Below are positions 52,101 to 61,045 of a stretch of 64,000 nucleotides of DNA, piece by piece. The notes below the pieces were generated by a model that ran no database searches, had not been told where the DNA came from, and worked only from the letters and a program-made list of their open reading frames with translations. Where the stretch lies: positions 1-64,000 of the forward strand of contig CAYZLR010000003.1 of the NCBI GenBank assembly GCA_964479275.1, read 5' to 3'. A program made the translations under genes and the position numbers. Source of the stretch: CALLPQ01 sp964479275. GTDB lineage: Bacteria > Pseudomonadota > Alphaproteobacteria > Caulobacterales > Parvularculaceae. Position 1 is the stretch's first letter, and the number at the start of each line of letters is the position of its first letter.

Positions 52101-52301
52101 GGGTTCCTCGCATATCTGACGGTAAATAAACCGCGAAAATAATGAATTATGACCTTATATATTGATACAGCAAGTGTTCGCGAGATAAAAGAGATGGATG
52201 AAGTGTGATATCCCATATGATTTCAAATGGCATCATCTATGGATGTCCGAGCATAGGATTTATCGGGATCTTGAACAAAACAGTCAAAAGCCGAATATCT
52301 T

Positions 52302-52769
52302 ATGAGTGAAATTTCTAGTTTTGAAATATCTACCGCACACGCTCGTGACGCTAATCAGCTGATTGCGCTGGAGGCGCGTACTTTTGGCGATAAAGCCTGG
52401 CCTGGCAAAGCCATTGGGGGCAGTTTTTCGCAAATATTCGTTGAGGTTTTGTTTGCACACATGACTCACCGAATTGATACAAGAAACCCGGCTGGGTTTT
52501 TGGTTTGGCGTAAGATTGTTGATGAAGCTGAAATTCTATCGATCGGTGTTGATCCTGATTGGCAAAAAAGGGGAATTGCCAAGGGCTTGTTGAAAGAATT
52601 GGAAAGCCGCGCGCGCAAACAAGCATTACGACGTATATTTCTCGAAGTGAGGGTGGATAATACAGCTGCGCTTGCGCTTTATCGAGGGTGTGGTTATCAC
52701 CCTATAGGAACCCGTCGCCACTATTATCGCGACGGTGTGGATGGCGTGAGTATGGCCTTTGCATTGTAA
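52302..52769 (+). CDS. rimI: Ribosomal protein S18-alanine N-acetyltransferase-like GNAT
   Basis: The 155-residue GNAT has the acetyl-CoA motif ILSIGVDPDWQKRGIAKGLLKELESRA and the RimI-type C-terminus IFLEVRVDNTAALALYRGCGYHPIGTRRHYYRDGVDGVSMAFAL. RimI acetylates the N-terminus of S18. The tsaB gene that normally precedes rimI is missing; MAPEG is divergent instead. It is followed by fur, as in most alphaproteobacteria. Confidence 0.88.
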   Translation: MSEISSFEISTAHARDANQLIALEARTFGDKAWPGKAIGGSFSQIFVEVLFAHMTHRIDTRNPAGFLVWRKIVDEAEILSIGVDPDWQKRGIAKGLLKELESRARKQALRRIFLEVRVDNTAALALYRGCGYHPIGTRRHYYRDGVDGVSMAFAL

Positions 52770-52806
52770 CGTAACGACACCCTCTTTTAACAGCGGAGTT
52801 AACAAC

Positions 52807-53277
52807 ATGGTGAATTCATCGGCACAACCGTTAAATCGAGCGAATGCACAAAAAGACGATACCAGGCGGCTTGAGCTATTGTGCATTGAAAAAGGGATGC
52901 GGATGACAGAACAGCGCCGTGTCATCGCACAAGTTCTTTCTGTTGCAACAGACCATCCTGACGTTGAAGAAATTCACCAGCGTTCTGTCGCTATTGATAA
53001 AGGGATATCGATTGCAACGGTGTATAGAACCATGCGTTTGTTTGAAGAGGCCAATGTCGTTGAGCGTCATGATTTTCAAGATGGACGCTCACGCTACGAA
53101 GAAGCCTCAGACGATCATCACGACCACCTGATTGATGTCAGATCAGGTCAGGTGATTGAATTTGTGAATGATGAAATCGAACGTTTGCAACACCGCATTG
53201 CGCAGGAACACGGCTATAAATTATTATCACATCGCCTGGAATTATACGGCGTACCCATTTCTTCCGAAGACGAATAA
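52807..53277 (+). CDS. fur: Fur-family metal-responsive regulator (Fur/Mur)
   Basis: The protein represses metal-uptake genes when Fe or Mn is bound. The ATG at 52807 starts MVNSSAQPL; an upstream frame extension overlaps rimI and is unlikely. The DNA-binding domain has GMRMTEQRRVIAQVL and the recognition helix SIATVYRTMRLFEEANVV. The metal sites are in HHDHLIDVRSGQVIEF and IAQEHGYKLLSHRLELYG. The CxxC zinc pair of E. coli Fur is absent, as is usual in alphaproteobacterial Fur/Mur. It reads away from miaB, its usual neighbour. Confidence 0.93.
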   Translation: MVNSSAQPLNRANAQKDDTRRLELLCIEKGMRMTEQRRVIAQVLSVATDHPDVEEIHQRSVAIDKGISIATVYRTMRLFEEANVVERHDFQDGRSRYEEASDDHHDHLIDVRSGQVIEFVNDEIERLQHRIAQEHGYKLLSHRLELYGVPISSEDE

Positions 53278-53346
53278 ATCGATCCAGTAAATTGCACCCC
53301 ATTGGCATGTTAGCGTGGATAAAATTGATCGTGATTGGCCCTAATA

Positions 53347-54216
53347 TTAAAGCGTTGGGCAATATGAAGCGGCTATAACTTTTCCGAGATTAGCTTCCTG
53401 CACAATGACCGCACAACCGGTATCATCAGAAAGCTCAACTGTGTTCAGCTGAGTTTGGAACATGGTGGTGTTCTTGGAAAAATTACGAACCGTTTTCACG
53501 ACATTGGCTTCCGTCCATTCTTGTCCCGCATTTTCTCCGCCCAGAATAGATGTCTGTGTGTTGTGATGAAAGAAAACTAGAGATGCTTCATAATTTGAGA
53601 GATTTTCTGCACCCTCCAGGGTCGCCGTCAGGGTTGTTCCTGAATGGCTTAATGATAACCGCATGGATGGTGTTTGGTCGTGATTTTTGATGATCGCATT
53701 TTCGAGCGGTTTTCTTCGTGAACCAACAGTTTCGATTGTCCCATTAATAATTGCCTGAGGCGTATAAATGCGCCTTGTCGCGCTGTTGATTTTGTAAGTA
53801 CTTTGACGATTGGTGAAAGCTCTATTCGAATATGGATCTTTCCATTTACCGTGATTGAAAACGGATAAATCATCCCAATAATCAACGTGCCAAGATAAAA
53901 CCACGACATCTTTTCGGTTTGTCAGATCATTGACAAATTGCGCCGCAGGGACACATGATGAACAGGATTGCGACAGGAACATCTCGACCAATACCGGGGA
54001 GGCGTCATTTGGCGCAGCTGTAAGGGATGTCTTGCTAGCAATGTCTGATTCAGCAGTAGAGGCTGCGTATGCAGATGAATAAAGGCTCTGGGTCACGTCA
54101 AACCCCGTATCTTCAGCCGAAATGAGTCCATTCATCACAAAAATACAGACGCCAAAGATGACGAGGCAGAACACAGGCGCAATGGCTATTGCTAAAAATT
54201 TTTGAACTTGGGTCAT
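53347..54216 (-). CDS. DUF1223 thioredoxin-like exported protein
   Basis: The 289-residue protein has an N-terminal hydrophobic anchor (FLAIAIAPVFCLVIFGVCIFVMNGLI) and then the DUF1223 core: VLVEMFLSQSCSSCVPAAQFVNDL with a CxxC motif like that of thioredoxin, VVVLSWHVDYWDDL, FTNRQSTYK and RIYTPQAIINGTIETVGSRR. It is predicted to sit in the periplasm, tethered. DUF1223 has no settled function; a redox role is inferred from the CSSC motif. It stands alone with long flanking gaps. Confidence 0.85.
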   Translation of the reverse strand: MTQVQKFLAIAIAPVFCLVIFGVCIFVMNGLISAEDTGFDVTQSLYSSAYAASTAESDIASKTSLTAAPNDASPVLVEMFLSQSCSSCVPAAQFVNDLTNRKDVVVLSWHVDYWDDLSVFNHGKWKDPYSNRAFTNRQSTYKINSATRRIYTPQAIINGTIETVGSRRKPLENAIIKNHDQTPSMRLSLSHSGTTLTATLEGAENLSNYEASLVFFHHNTQTSILGGENAGQEWTEANVVKTVRNFSKNTTMFQTQLNTVELSDDTGCAVIVQEANLGKVIAASYCPTL

Positions 54217-54447
54217 AGCATACTATTTCATATCGGTCCGGTATTGTTCCGGGCGGGATTAATAACTGAGTGAATCTAAAATATCTGGAATGCGCATTGT
54301 TGCAACGCACAATATGCTATCTCTTAAACACATTTGATAACGCAAATGAGAGACTATTTAATACAGTTCCAGATCACGTGGCTATTGGTTGGGCGCCCAT
54401 ATCTGCAACAAGACAATAACTCAAACGATCCAGCTTTTACGCAAGGT

Positions 54448-55920
54448 TTATGCGCGCCAGAAAGCCGGAGAGAAAAAGACCAGCAAAGTAAAAAATTCTA
54501 ATCTACCCAATAGCATACCCGCAGCCATAAGATATTTTGCGCCCGGCTCCAGGCTCGAGAAATTACCAGCCGGTCCGATCACGTCACCAAGACCAGGACC
54601 GACATTGGCAATAGCAGAACCAGCTGCTGAAATTGCAGTTAGATTATCCATGTTGAACCCTGATAACAAAACCGCGAGCGTGGCAAAGGTTGCAAAGTAA
54701 ACAAAGAAAAAGCTTAACACTGAAATGAAGACATCTGGAGTTAAGGGGCGTCCATTATAATGCGCTACAAAAATTGCGTTGGGATGGGAAAGGCGGCGCG
54801 CGTAGAGACGAATGGCCAAGAGGGCAACTTGAAACCGAAAAATTTTCATGCCACAGGAAGTTGATCCTGCACACCCGCCAATGAACATAATGCAAAAGAA
54901 AAACCCGGTGGCAAAAGGCCCCCATTGAGAATAATCAGTGGTTGCGTAACCTGTCCCGGTGATGATGGAGACAACATTAAAAAAGGCAAGCCGAAATGCA
55001 GTCACGCCGTCTTGTCCGGTCGAGACCATGACTTGCGCGAACATGACAATCGTCGCGGCTGTGATGACGGAGAGAAAAAACCGGATTTGACTATCCGTAA
55101 ACATACGCCCCCATGCTCCGCGTAAAAGCGCGACCAGAAAAATGCCAAATGGTAGGCTGCCAATCAACATGAAAATGGCAATGATCATATCCAGTGGCGC
55201 ACGCCCAACCCCAATGAAAGCCCCAACGGAGGCATCTTTAGTTGAAAAACCACCGGTTGCAACTGTCGTCATTGCGTGGTTGAGAGCATCAAAAGCACTC
55301 ATCCCAAATGCCCATAAAAGAACAAAACAAAGAGCGGTAAAAAAAGCATATATCCCAGTCAGAGCCAGGGAGTATTGGGTGGCATTGGCAATAAATTTTT
55401 CTGACGTATCCCAAGCTTCTGATTTGAAGATTTGCATGCCGCCCACGCGCAATGCGGGCAGTACTGCAAATGCCATAATAACAATACCAACCCCGCCAAA
55501 CCATTGCAGCATAGAACGCCATAACAATGCCCCTGGCGGTGCATCATTGAGGTTGGTGATAATCGTGGCTCCGGTCGTGGTCACCCCTGACATGGCTTCA
55601 AAGAAAGCATCGGTCCAACTAATATCAAGGCCACCAAGTGCGAGAGGAATAGTTGAAAACATGGCGAGAAAAACCCAGCTTAGCGCGGAAATCATAAACC
55701 CTTGCCGCACAGAAATTTTTTCAAACTCTCCCCAACTGGCAGCGGCTAACCCGCCACCTGTCAGTATACAGATTGTGGCACCCACCGCAAAAGCACTCCA
55801 ATCTTGCTGATGCACGGGATCAGGCGAAAGAAGGTCGGCGACCATAGGCGCGAGCATGGATACGCCAAGCATTGCCACCAATACACCCGCAACCAATATG
55901 ACAGGCCTAAAACTATCCAT
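54448..55920 (-). CDS. trkH: Trk-type potassium uptake protein TrkH
   Basis: TrkH is the K+-translocating subunit of the Trk system. The 490-residue protein has about ten membrane segments with the four half-repeat selectivity loops: SGVTTTGATI, MTTVATGGFSTKDAS, IITGTGYATTD and SAAGSAIANVGPGLGD. The Gly residues of each filter are conserved. TrkA, which gates it, is not in the window. It is unusually isolated, with 230 bp free downstream. Confidence 0.94.
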   Translation of the reverse strand: MDSFRPVILVAGVLVAMLGVSMLAPMVADLLSPDPVHQQDWSAFAVGATICILTGGGLAAASWGEFEKISVRQGFMISALSWVFLAMFSTIPLALGGLDISWTDAFFEAMSGVTTTGATIITNLNDAPPGALLWRSMLQWFGGVGIVIMAFAVLPALRVGGMQIFKSEAWDTSEKFIANATQYSLALTGIYAFFTALCFVLLWAFGMSAFDALNHAMTTVATGGFSTKDASVGAFIGVGRAPLDMIIAIFMLIGSLPFGIFLVALLRGAWGRMFTDSQIRFFLSVITAATIVMFAQVMVSTGQDGVTAFRLAFFNVVSIITGTGYATTDYSQWGPFATGFFFCIMFIGGCAGSTSCGMKIFRFQVALLAIRLYARRLSHPNAIFVAHYNGRPLTPDVFISVLSFFFVYFATFATLAVLLSGFNMDNLTAISAAGSAIANVGPGLGDVIGPAGNFSSLEPGAKYLMAAGMLLGRLEFFTLLVFFSPAFWRA

Positions 55921-55976
55921 ATGGTTCTATCTCACCGCAAAGGGTTTTTGTGCCGTTGTGTTGTTCTGTTTCATAT

Positions 55977-56381
55977 TTAATGAAGCAGTTGGCTTTCATG
56001 GGGACTATCCAGTGAAAAGGCGGGGATGGCCACATCGAAGCTATCACCAGAGAGTGTTTCCATCTTGTATCGCCCGACCATGACGCCAGAGGGGGTCGTT
56101 AATGGAGCCCCTGAAGTATATTCAAAGCCTTCCCCTGGCTCGATCACGGGTTGCTCGCCGACCACACCTTCACCGTCGACTTCTTCGGTGCGCCCGCTGG
56201 AGTCGGTGATTTGCCAAAAGCGTCGTCTCAGGCAAACGGGATCGGTAGAGCGGTTATCGATCCGCACCGTATAAGCCCAGACAAAGTGATGGGCATCGGG
56301 GTCGGATTGATCCTCCAGATAGGCGGGGCTAACTTGTACCCGAATTCCTTTTGTCTCGGTCTCATACATGGTTTTACTCAC
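55977..56381 (-). CDS. apaG: ApaG protein
   Basis: ApaG is a small beta-sandwich protein (134 residues). Its motifs are VRVSPAYL-like VQVSPAYLEDQSD, AYTVRIDNRSTDPVCLRRRFWQITDSSGRTEEVDGEGVVGEQPVIEPGEGFEYTSGAPL and GVMVGRYKM. It is annotated as a Co2+/Mg2+ efflux-linked protein, but the biochemical role is unsettled. A second start, MYETETKG, is four codons in. It belongs to the conserved apaG-metZ-dcd group. Confidence 0.93.
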   Translation of the reverse strand: MSKTMYETETKGIRVQVSPAYLEDQSDPDAHHFVWAYTVRIDNRSTDPVCLRRRFWQITDSSGRTEEVDGEGVVGEQPVIEPGEGFEYTSGAPLTTPSGVMVGRYKMETLSGDSFDVAIPAFSLDSPHESQLLH

Positions 56382-56582
56382 TTAGCACGAAAGCATTGGC
56401 ATATTGTAAGGGGTAAATGTGCCTGATGGGTCAAAAAAAGCAACAATCTTTATAGATTTATGCAATGTGACCTGGTTTTTAGGACTGTATGGTTGGTTTT
56501 ATCACAAGGCTTTCGGCGTAATTTGCCTTCAAATGAGTACCGGTTGAATTCAAAATGGTGCCAAAACAAACCTTGGAGCCAA

Positions 56583-57800
56583 TCATTTGATCGCAATTGA
56601 TTCTAGCCCTGATTGTAAATCCTCCCAAAGGTCTTCGCGGTCTTCCAGCCCAATCGAGAGCCGCACGAGCCCGGGGGTTACCCCTTGTTCCAGGCGTTCT
56701 TCTTCGCTTAAGCGGTGGTGGGTCGTGGTTCGGGGATGTGTGGCCAAACTCTTTGCGTCACCAAGGTTGTTTGAGATATCAAATAACTCTAATTTTGCTA
56801 AAAATGCGAAAGCGGCGTCTTGTCCATCGTTAAATTCAAGAGTCAGTAGACTGCCGCCACCCCGCATTTGCCGGGCCGCGATTTCAGCTTGTGGATGATC
56901 TGCCCGGCCAGGATAGGTGACCTTTGCTAATCCACTATAGGTTGTTTTCGCCGCGGCCAGCTTGTCTGCTAACCAGGCCGCATTCGCGCTCATGGCTTCT
57001 ACGCGAAGGCTCAATGTCTCAAGAGATTTAACCAAAACCCAGGCATTAAAGGGGGACAGGGCCGGGCCAGTATTGCGTAAAAAGGGCTGTAATTCATCTT
57101 CGATAAAAATCTTGTCATTGCTGGCAATGACCCCGCCAAGCACGCGTCCTTGACCATCCATGTGCTTGGTCGCGGAATACACAACGATATCGGCTCCCAG
57201 CTCCAGGGGTTTTTGTAAAATCGGGGTGGCAAAAACATTATCAACGACCAGTCGAGCTTTCGCGTCGCGGGCGATGCTCGCAATGGCGGCAATATCTAAA
57301 ACTTCTATGCCGGGGTTTGAGGGGCTTTCAAGGAAAAACACTTTTGTATTGGGCTTGCTTGCCTCTCGCCAATTCTCCAACCTCGTTCCGTCTATCAAGC
57401 TGGCTTCGATGCCAAAGCGGGAACATAAATCCTGAACAACATACCGGCATGAGCCAAATAGGGCCCTTGAGGCGACAATATGATCGCCAGCACTCAGCTG
57501 GCAAAGCATCGCCGCACTAACAGCTGCCATGCCTGAGGCCGTGGCTCTGGCAAATTCAGCCCCCTCAATCGCTGCGATGCGGTGTTCAAACATCTCGACA
57601 GTGGGGTTGGAAAACCTGGAATAGATAAATCCGGGATCTTCGCCGCTAAAGCGTTCTGCTGCTTGCTGAGGCCCGGTATAGGCAAAACCCGAGGTTAGAA
57701 ACAAGGCCTCACTTGTTTCCTGCATGGCGCGATTTTGACCTGCACGGATCATTTGTGTCTTGGGACGATAGGTTTTAGCGGTGGGTTTGGTCTTTGACAT
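56583..57800 (-). CDS. metZ: O-succinylhomoserine sulfhydrylase
   Basis: MetZ makes homocysteine from O-succinylhomoserine and sulfide with PLP. The protein of about 405 residues has FIYSRFSNPTVEMFEHRIAAIEGAEFARATASGMAA, PLP-binding Lys in YSATKHMDGQGRVLGG and the C-terminal LVRLSIGLEDREDL. The ATG at 57800 (MSKTKPTAKTYRP) is chosen because the 70 upstream in-frame residues are leader sequence with RNA structure. AGGA seven bases before the start lies in the loop of a 5-bp hairpin. A regulatory role in methionine control is likely. Confidence 0.95.
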   Translation of the reverse strand: MSKTKPTAKTYRPKTQMIRAGQNRAMQETSEALFLTSGFAYTGPQQAAERFSGEDPGFIYSRFSNPTVEMFEHRIAAIEGAEFARATASGMAAVSAAMLCQLSAGDHIVASRALFGSCRYVVQDLCSRFGIEASLIDGTRLENWREASKPNTKVFFLESPSNPGIEVLDIAAIASIARDAKARLVVDNVFATPILQKPLELGADIVVYSATKHMDGQGRVLGGVIASNDKIFIEDELQPFLRNTGPALSPFNAWVLVKSLETLSLRVEAMSANAAWLADKLAAAKTTYSGLAKVTYPGRADHPQAEIAARQMRGGGSLLTLEFNDGQDAAFAFLAKLELFDISNNLGDAKSLATHPRTTTHHRLSEEERLEQGVTPGLVRLSIGLEDREDLWEDLQSGLESIAIK

Positions 57801-57802
57801 GA

Positions 57803-57941
57803 CGACATCCTTGTCGATTTGTCCGGCTGATTGCGCCGTGTGAGCGCAGCCGGCCATCTTTCGGGAGACAAGTCCTCCAGACGGGCCCTGATCTTTTAGC
57901 GGAATATGTACGCTGAACACTCTCTGCCGCAAGCCGATCAG
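57803..57941 (-). promoter_or_regulatory. Structured metZ leader with sequestered ribosome site
   Basis: Read on the minus strand, the leader has an outer dyad CTGATC (57936-57941) with GATCAG (57888-57893) and an inner GCGG/CCGC pair; then a CCGGCTG/CAGCCGG stem-loop (57823-57853); then CGACA-AGGA-TGTCG (57803-57816) with the ribosome site in its loop. A CTTGTC stretch (57868-57873) could pair with GACAAG across the ribosome site. Elements TGAT, CTTGC and GCTAAAA recall SAM-II-type aptamers, which control metZ and metA in this class, but the match is partial. Confidence 0.4.
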
Positions 57942-58214
57942 TTCAAACCCAGAAGAGCGCTCATAATCGAATTCGGGATCGATCATGAAATAGCGATGTA
58001 GTCTTTTCACAAAGGCGCGTCAATGTTATAGCAAAACCGGATTGGTAAAATCGGAAAACAGTGGGACATGGGTTTATCGTGCGGCTCGCGTAAAAACCCT
58101 TGGGTTCATGAAAAAATTGATAGCCAGCCTTTAATTTTTGAAACAAATCTCACTGGAATTGGCGATAAGAGCCAGAAGTAATATTCATCGCGCATGAAAG
58201 GATAGCATTCCAAC
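57942..58214. promoter_or_regulatory. Divergent promoter region between metZ leader and dCTP deaminase gene
   Basis: This 273-bp stretch, with the metZ leader, makes a 414-bp gene-free gap between divergent genes. It should contain both promoters. I see no tRNA, no strong palindrome and no conserved small frame in it. Confidence 0.4.
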
Positions 58215-59318
58215 GTGGCCAATCACTCTTCCCCATCATCAGGAATTGGTGTTTTACCAAGTCAGGCGCTTACCGGTTTGATTGAAGCGGGGGCGATTAC
58301 ACTTGGCGGCCATGGTGGTGTGTTACGTCCACGTCAATTGCAACCTGCCAGCCTTGATTTGACATTGGGAACGAAGGGATGGCGGGTTCGGGCATCGTTT
58401 TTACCCTCAAACCGTCGCACGGTTATGGGACGCCTGGAAGATGGCTTGATGATGCAGCCGATTGATTTAACGCAAGGTGCTGTTTTTGAAAGAGGCTGTG
58501 TTTACCTCGTTGAACTGAGCGAGCACTTGGCGCTGCCCGACGACATTGAAGGCGCGGCTAATCCAAAAAGTTCCACCGGGCGTATTGATGTTTTTGTGCG
58601 GCTCGTGACGGACCATTGTACAAGCTTTGACTATGTTCCCAAGGGGTATCAGGGGCGTTTATATGCAGAAATCAGTCCCCGGACGTTTTCTATTTTAGCA
58701 CGAACCGGCTCGAGCTTAAACCAGTTAAGGCTTAAAAATGGTCCTTGTTTGCTCGATGATGATGGCATCAATGCATTGCATACAAACTCAAGCCTTAGCG
58801 ATTGCGCGGATATTGATATTAATCAAGGCTTGGGTGTCCGGGTGCGTCTGCAATCTAAAGACGGGGGCATTATTGGTTATCGTGCGCGCCGTCATGCGGG
58901 GTTGATTGATGTTGATCGGGTTGGGGCGCTAGATCGCAGCGATTATTTTGAGCCTATATTGCGCCCTGATAACGGGTTTATCATTCTTGATCCTGATGAG
59001 TTTTATATACTCGCCTCGCAAGAAGCTTTAACCATCCCGTCGAATATGGCCGCTGAAATGACTCCAATCAGTCCAGGCCTTGGCGAATTTCGCGTCCATT
59101 ATGCTGGGTTTTTTGACCCTGGTTTTGGTCTCGAAAATCCCTCTCGTGGCGTACTGGAAGTGCGAAGCCATGATGCGCCCTTTGTATTAGAAGATGGTCA
59201 GCTGGTTGCGCGTTTAATTTATGAACGCATGGCCGCGCCTCCCGCGCATGTTTATGGGGAAACCGTAAAGTCCAATTATCAGGGGCAAGGCCTTAAACTC
59301 TCAAAGCATTTTGCGTAA
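58215..59318 (+). CDS. dcd: Two-domain 2'-deoxycytidine 5'-triphosphate deaminase
   Basis: The 367-residue protein belongs to the long dCTP deaminase form typical of alphaproteobacteria, in which two trimeric-dUTPase-like domains are fused. The first domain has GVLPSQALTGLIEAGAI, PASLDLTLGTKGWRVR, GAANPKSSTGRIDVFVRLVTD; the second has FILDPDEFYILASQEALTIPSNMAAEMTPISPGLGEFRVHYAGFFDPGFG. It supplies dUTP for thymidylate synthesis. It starts a single-gene unit, divergent from metZ. Confidence 0.9.
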   Translation: MANHSSPSSGIGVLPSQALTGLIEAGAITLGGHGGVLRPRQLQPASLDLTLGTKGWRVRASFLPSNRRTVMGRLEDGLMMQPIDLTQGAVFERGCVYLVELSEHLALPDDIEGAANPKSSTGRIDVFVRLVTDHCTSFDYVPKGYQGRLYAEISPRTFSILARTGSSLNQLRLKNGPCLLDDDGINALHTNSSLSDCADIDINQGLGVRVRLQSKDGGIIGYRARRHAGLIDVDRVGALDRSDYFEPILRPDNGFIILDPDEFYILASQEALTIPSNMAAEMTPISPGLGEFRVHYAGFFDPGFGLENPSRGVLEVRSHDAPFVLEDGQLVARLIYERMAAPPAHVYGETVKSNYQGQGLKLSKHFA

Positions 59319-59421
59319 AGCTCGTTCAGGACTGTCTCAATAGCTGAAACCCGCCTTGTTGCTTTCGAATTCTTAAACCAATCTTTCTTGGTGGGGGTTG
59401 GAGTCTTTTTAGTGATGAGTT

Positions 59422-60720
59422 TCAAACTTTCGCTATGTTTGCGCGAATAAAGTTTTTGACACGAGGTTGAATCTCATTGCGCCAGCGCGATCCATTAAAG
59501 ACGCCATAATGACCGACGCCAGGCTGGATATAATCCACTTTCATTTTTTCCGGAATATTTGGGCACAGATCATGAGCGGCCTGGGTTTGGCCGATACCGG
59601 AAATGTCGTCTTTTTCGCCCTCAACAGTCATCAAGGCAATATCTTTGATGAAAGAGGGGTCAACAAGGCGACCACGATGCATAAATTCTCCCTTGGCCAA
59701 AGAGTGGTCTTGAAAAACATCCTTGATGGTTTGCAAGTAACATTCTTCGGTCATGTCTAGGACAGCAAGATATTCATCATAAAAAGTGCGGTGTTTTTCT
59801 GCGCTATCGCCATCACCCTCGACCAATTGTTGAAAATAATCGTAATGCGCGTTGACATGACGGTTTGAATTCATCGACAGGAAAGAATAGAGCTGTATGA
59901 AACCAGGATAAACGCGGCGTAAAACGCCGGGATAAGGCGCAGGCACAGTTTGAATCATATTCGACGCAAACCATTGGTAGGAACGCTCCTTGGATAAATT
60001 ATTGGGTACGGTGGGGGAGCGCCGCGTATCGATCGGGCTGCCCATTATTGTCATTGAGGCGGGGCGAGCCGGGTCGTTATCCTCCGCCATAATTGCCGCA
60101 GCAGCCATAAGAGCGGGGCCGGGCTGACATACAGCCATAGTGTGAACGCCGCTCTTTCCAGACTGCGGTTTCAGTGTACGAATAAACTCAATTAAGTAAT
60201 CAATATAATCGTTTAAATCAAAGCGTCCGGCGGTTACGGGAACGGTGCGCGCATCAGTCCAGTCGGTGATATAGACATCATGTTCGACAATCATTGCCTC
60301 TACGGTGCCGCGTAGCAAAGTTGCATAATGGCCTGAGAGCGGCGCTACAATCATTACAGTTGGCTGTTCTGCAGCCGGTTCGTCGTTAGATTGAGATGTT
60401 CTGGATTTTTTTTGCGCCGCTTTTAAGGCTTCAGGGTCACGCTTAAAGTGTAAGAGCGTACAAAAATCCCTCCGGTGGGTTTCCTCAATGGTAATGGGAA
60501 CTTCAAAGCCATTAATCGTAGTGCTGGTGATGCCCCATTCCGGTTTGGGGTAACGCCGGGTGGCGTTTTCAAATAAATCCAGTGCCGCGGCGGAGGAGCG
60601 GCCAAACCATGTTGTTGCGAGAGGGTTTGAAGGGGAGCGCCACAATTGGGCACCGACACCAGCGGCAAATCGTGCAGGAGAAAAAGCGGTAAGGCCTAAC
60701 TCATAAGCGGAATAAAGCAT
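59422..60720 (-). CDS. phaZ: Intracellular polyhydroxyalkanoate depolymerase
   Basis: PhaZ mobilises stored polyhydroxybutyrate granules. The protein of about 432 residues starts at ATG 60720 (MLYSAYELG), where the family's conserved N-terminus begins; an in-frame extension to 60798 runs into the repeats upstream. The Cys nucleophile is in MAVCQPGPALMAAAA, with the acid/His residues of the alpha/beta hydrolase in LMTVEGEKDDISGIGQTQAAHDL and GVGHYGVFNGSRW. No polymerase gene phaC is in the window. Its upstream region has two direct repeats (separate entry). Confidence 0.93.
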   Translation of the reverse strand: MLYSAYELGLTAFSPARFAAGVGAQLWRSPSNPLATTWFGRSSAAALDLFENATRRYPKPEWGITSTTINGFEVPITIEETHRRDFCTLLHFKRDPEALKAAQKKSRTSQSNDEPAAEQPTVMIVAPLSGHYATLLRGTVEAMIVEHDVYITDWTDARTVPVTAGRFDLNDYIDYLIEFIRTLKPQSGKSGVHTMAVCQPGPALMAAAAIMAEDNDPARPASMTIMGSPIDTRRSPTVPNNLSKERSYQWFASNMIQTVPAPYPGVLRRVYPGFIQLYSFLSMNSNRHVNAHYDYFQQLVEGDGDSAEKHRTFYDEYLAVLDMTEECYLQTIKDVFQDHSLAKGEFMHRGRLVDPSFIKDIALMTVEGEKDDISGIGQTQAAHDLCPNIPEKMKVDYIQPGVGHYGVFNGSRWRNEIQPRVKNFIRANIAKV

Positions 60721-60777
60721 ACTAACTCGTTTCACTAAGGGTGAGTGGGACCCATACTCGGTCCACTCAAGACAAAT

Positions 60778-60852
60778 CTTTCCAAGATTCCTTTCCAAGA
60801 TTTCGGGGCGTTATAATAGCCACTGTCTTGATAATAGCCACTGTCTTGGAAA
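60778..60852. repeat. Two adjacent tandem duplications upstream of phaZ
   Basis: A 13-bp unit CTTTCCAAGATTY occurs twice in tandem (60778-60790, 60791-60803). After a 9-bp spacer, the 18-bp unit ATAATAGCCACTGTCTTG occurs twice in tandem with no mismatch (60813-60830, 60831-60848). The sequence TCTTGGAAA at 60844-60852 is the reverse complement of TTTCCAAGA in both 13-bp units, so the array has inverted half-sites about 55-65 bp apart. It lies 58-132 bp upstream of phaZ. Confidence 0.7.
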
Positions 60853-61045
60853 TTCCCTCTAAATTTCGAGAGATTATCAATCATAATCGCCCATCATTAC
60901 GCATTTGCGAGAAAAATCAATCAAATGTTACGCTTTGTTTAAAGAGATTAGGCACCGTTAGCTATGCAGGTGGTTTTATTGTTTAATAACAATGGATTAG
61001 GGGTTTTGTTGCAATCTTGGGGGTGTTTTTTTTGGGATCAAAACC
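60853..61045. promoter_or_regulatory. Remainder of the phaZ-sco gap, with a 16-bp palindrome
   Basis: With the repeat array, this forms a 325-bp gene-free gap. ATTGTT-TAAT-AACAAT at 60978-60993 is a perfect 6-bp dyad with a 4-base spacer and could be an operator. It also sits after the Sco stop on the minus strand. No gene or RNA signature was seen. Confidence 0.35.

Noticed and set aside
55142..55810. 222-codon plus-strand frame opposite trkH
   Set aside because: It is antisense to a clear membrane transporter and has no hydrophobic or domain pattern; a shadow frame.
57801..58010. 70-residue N-terminal extension of MetZ
   Set aside because: The extension overlaps structured leader sequence, and MetZ homologues start near MSKTKP; AGGA lies at the right distance before 57800.
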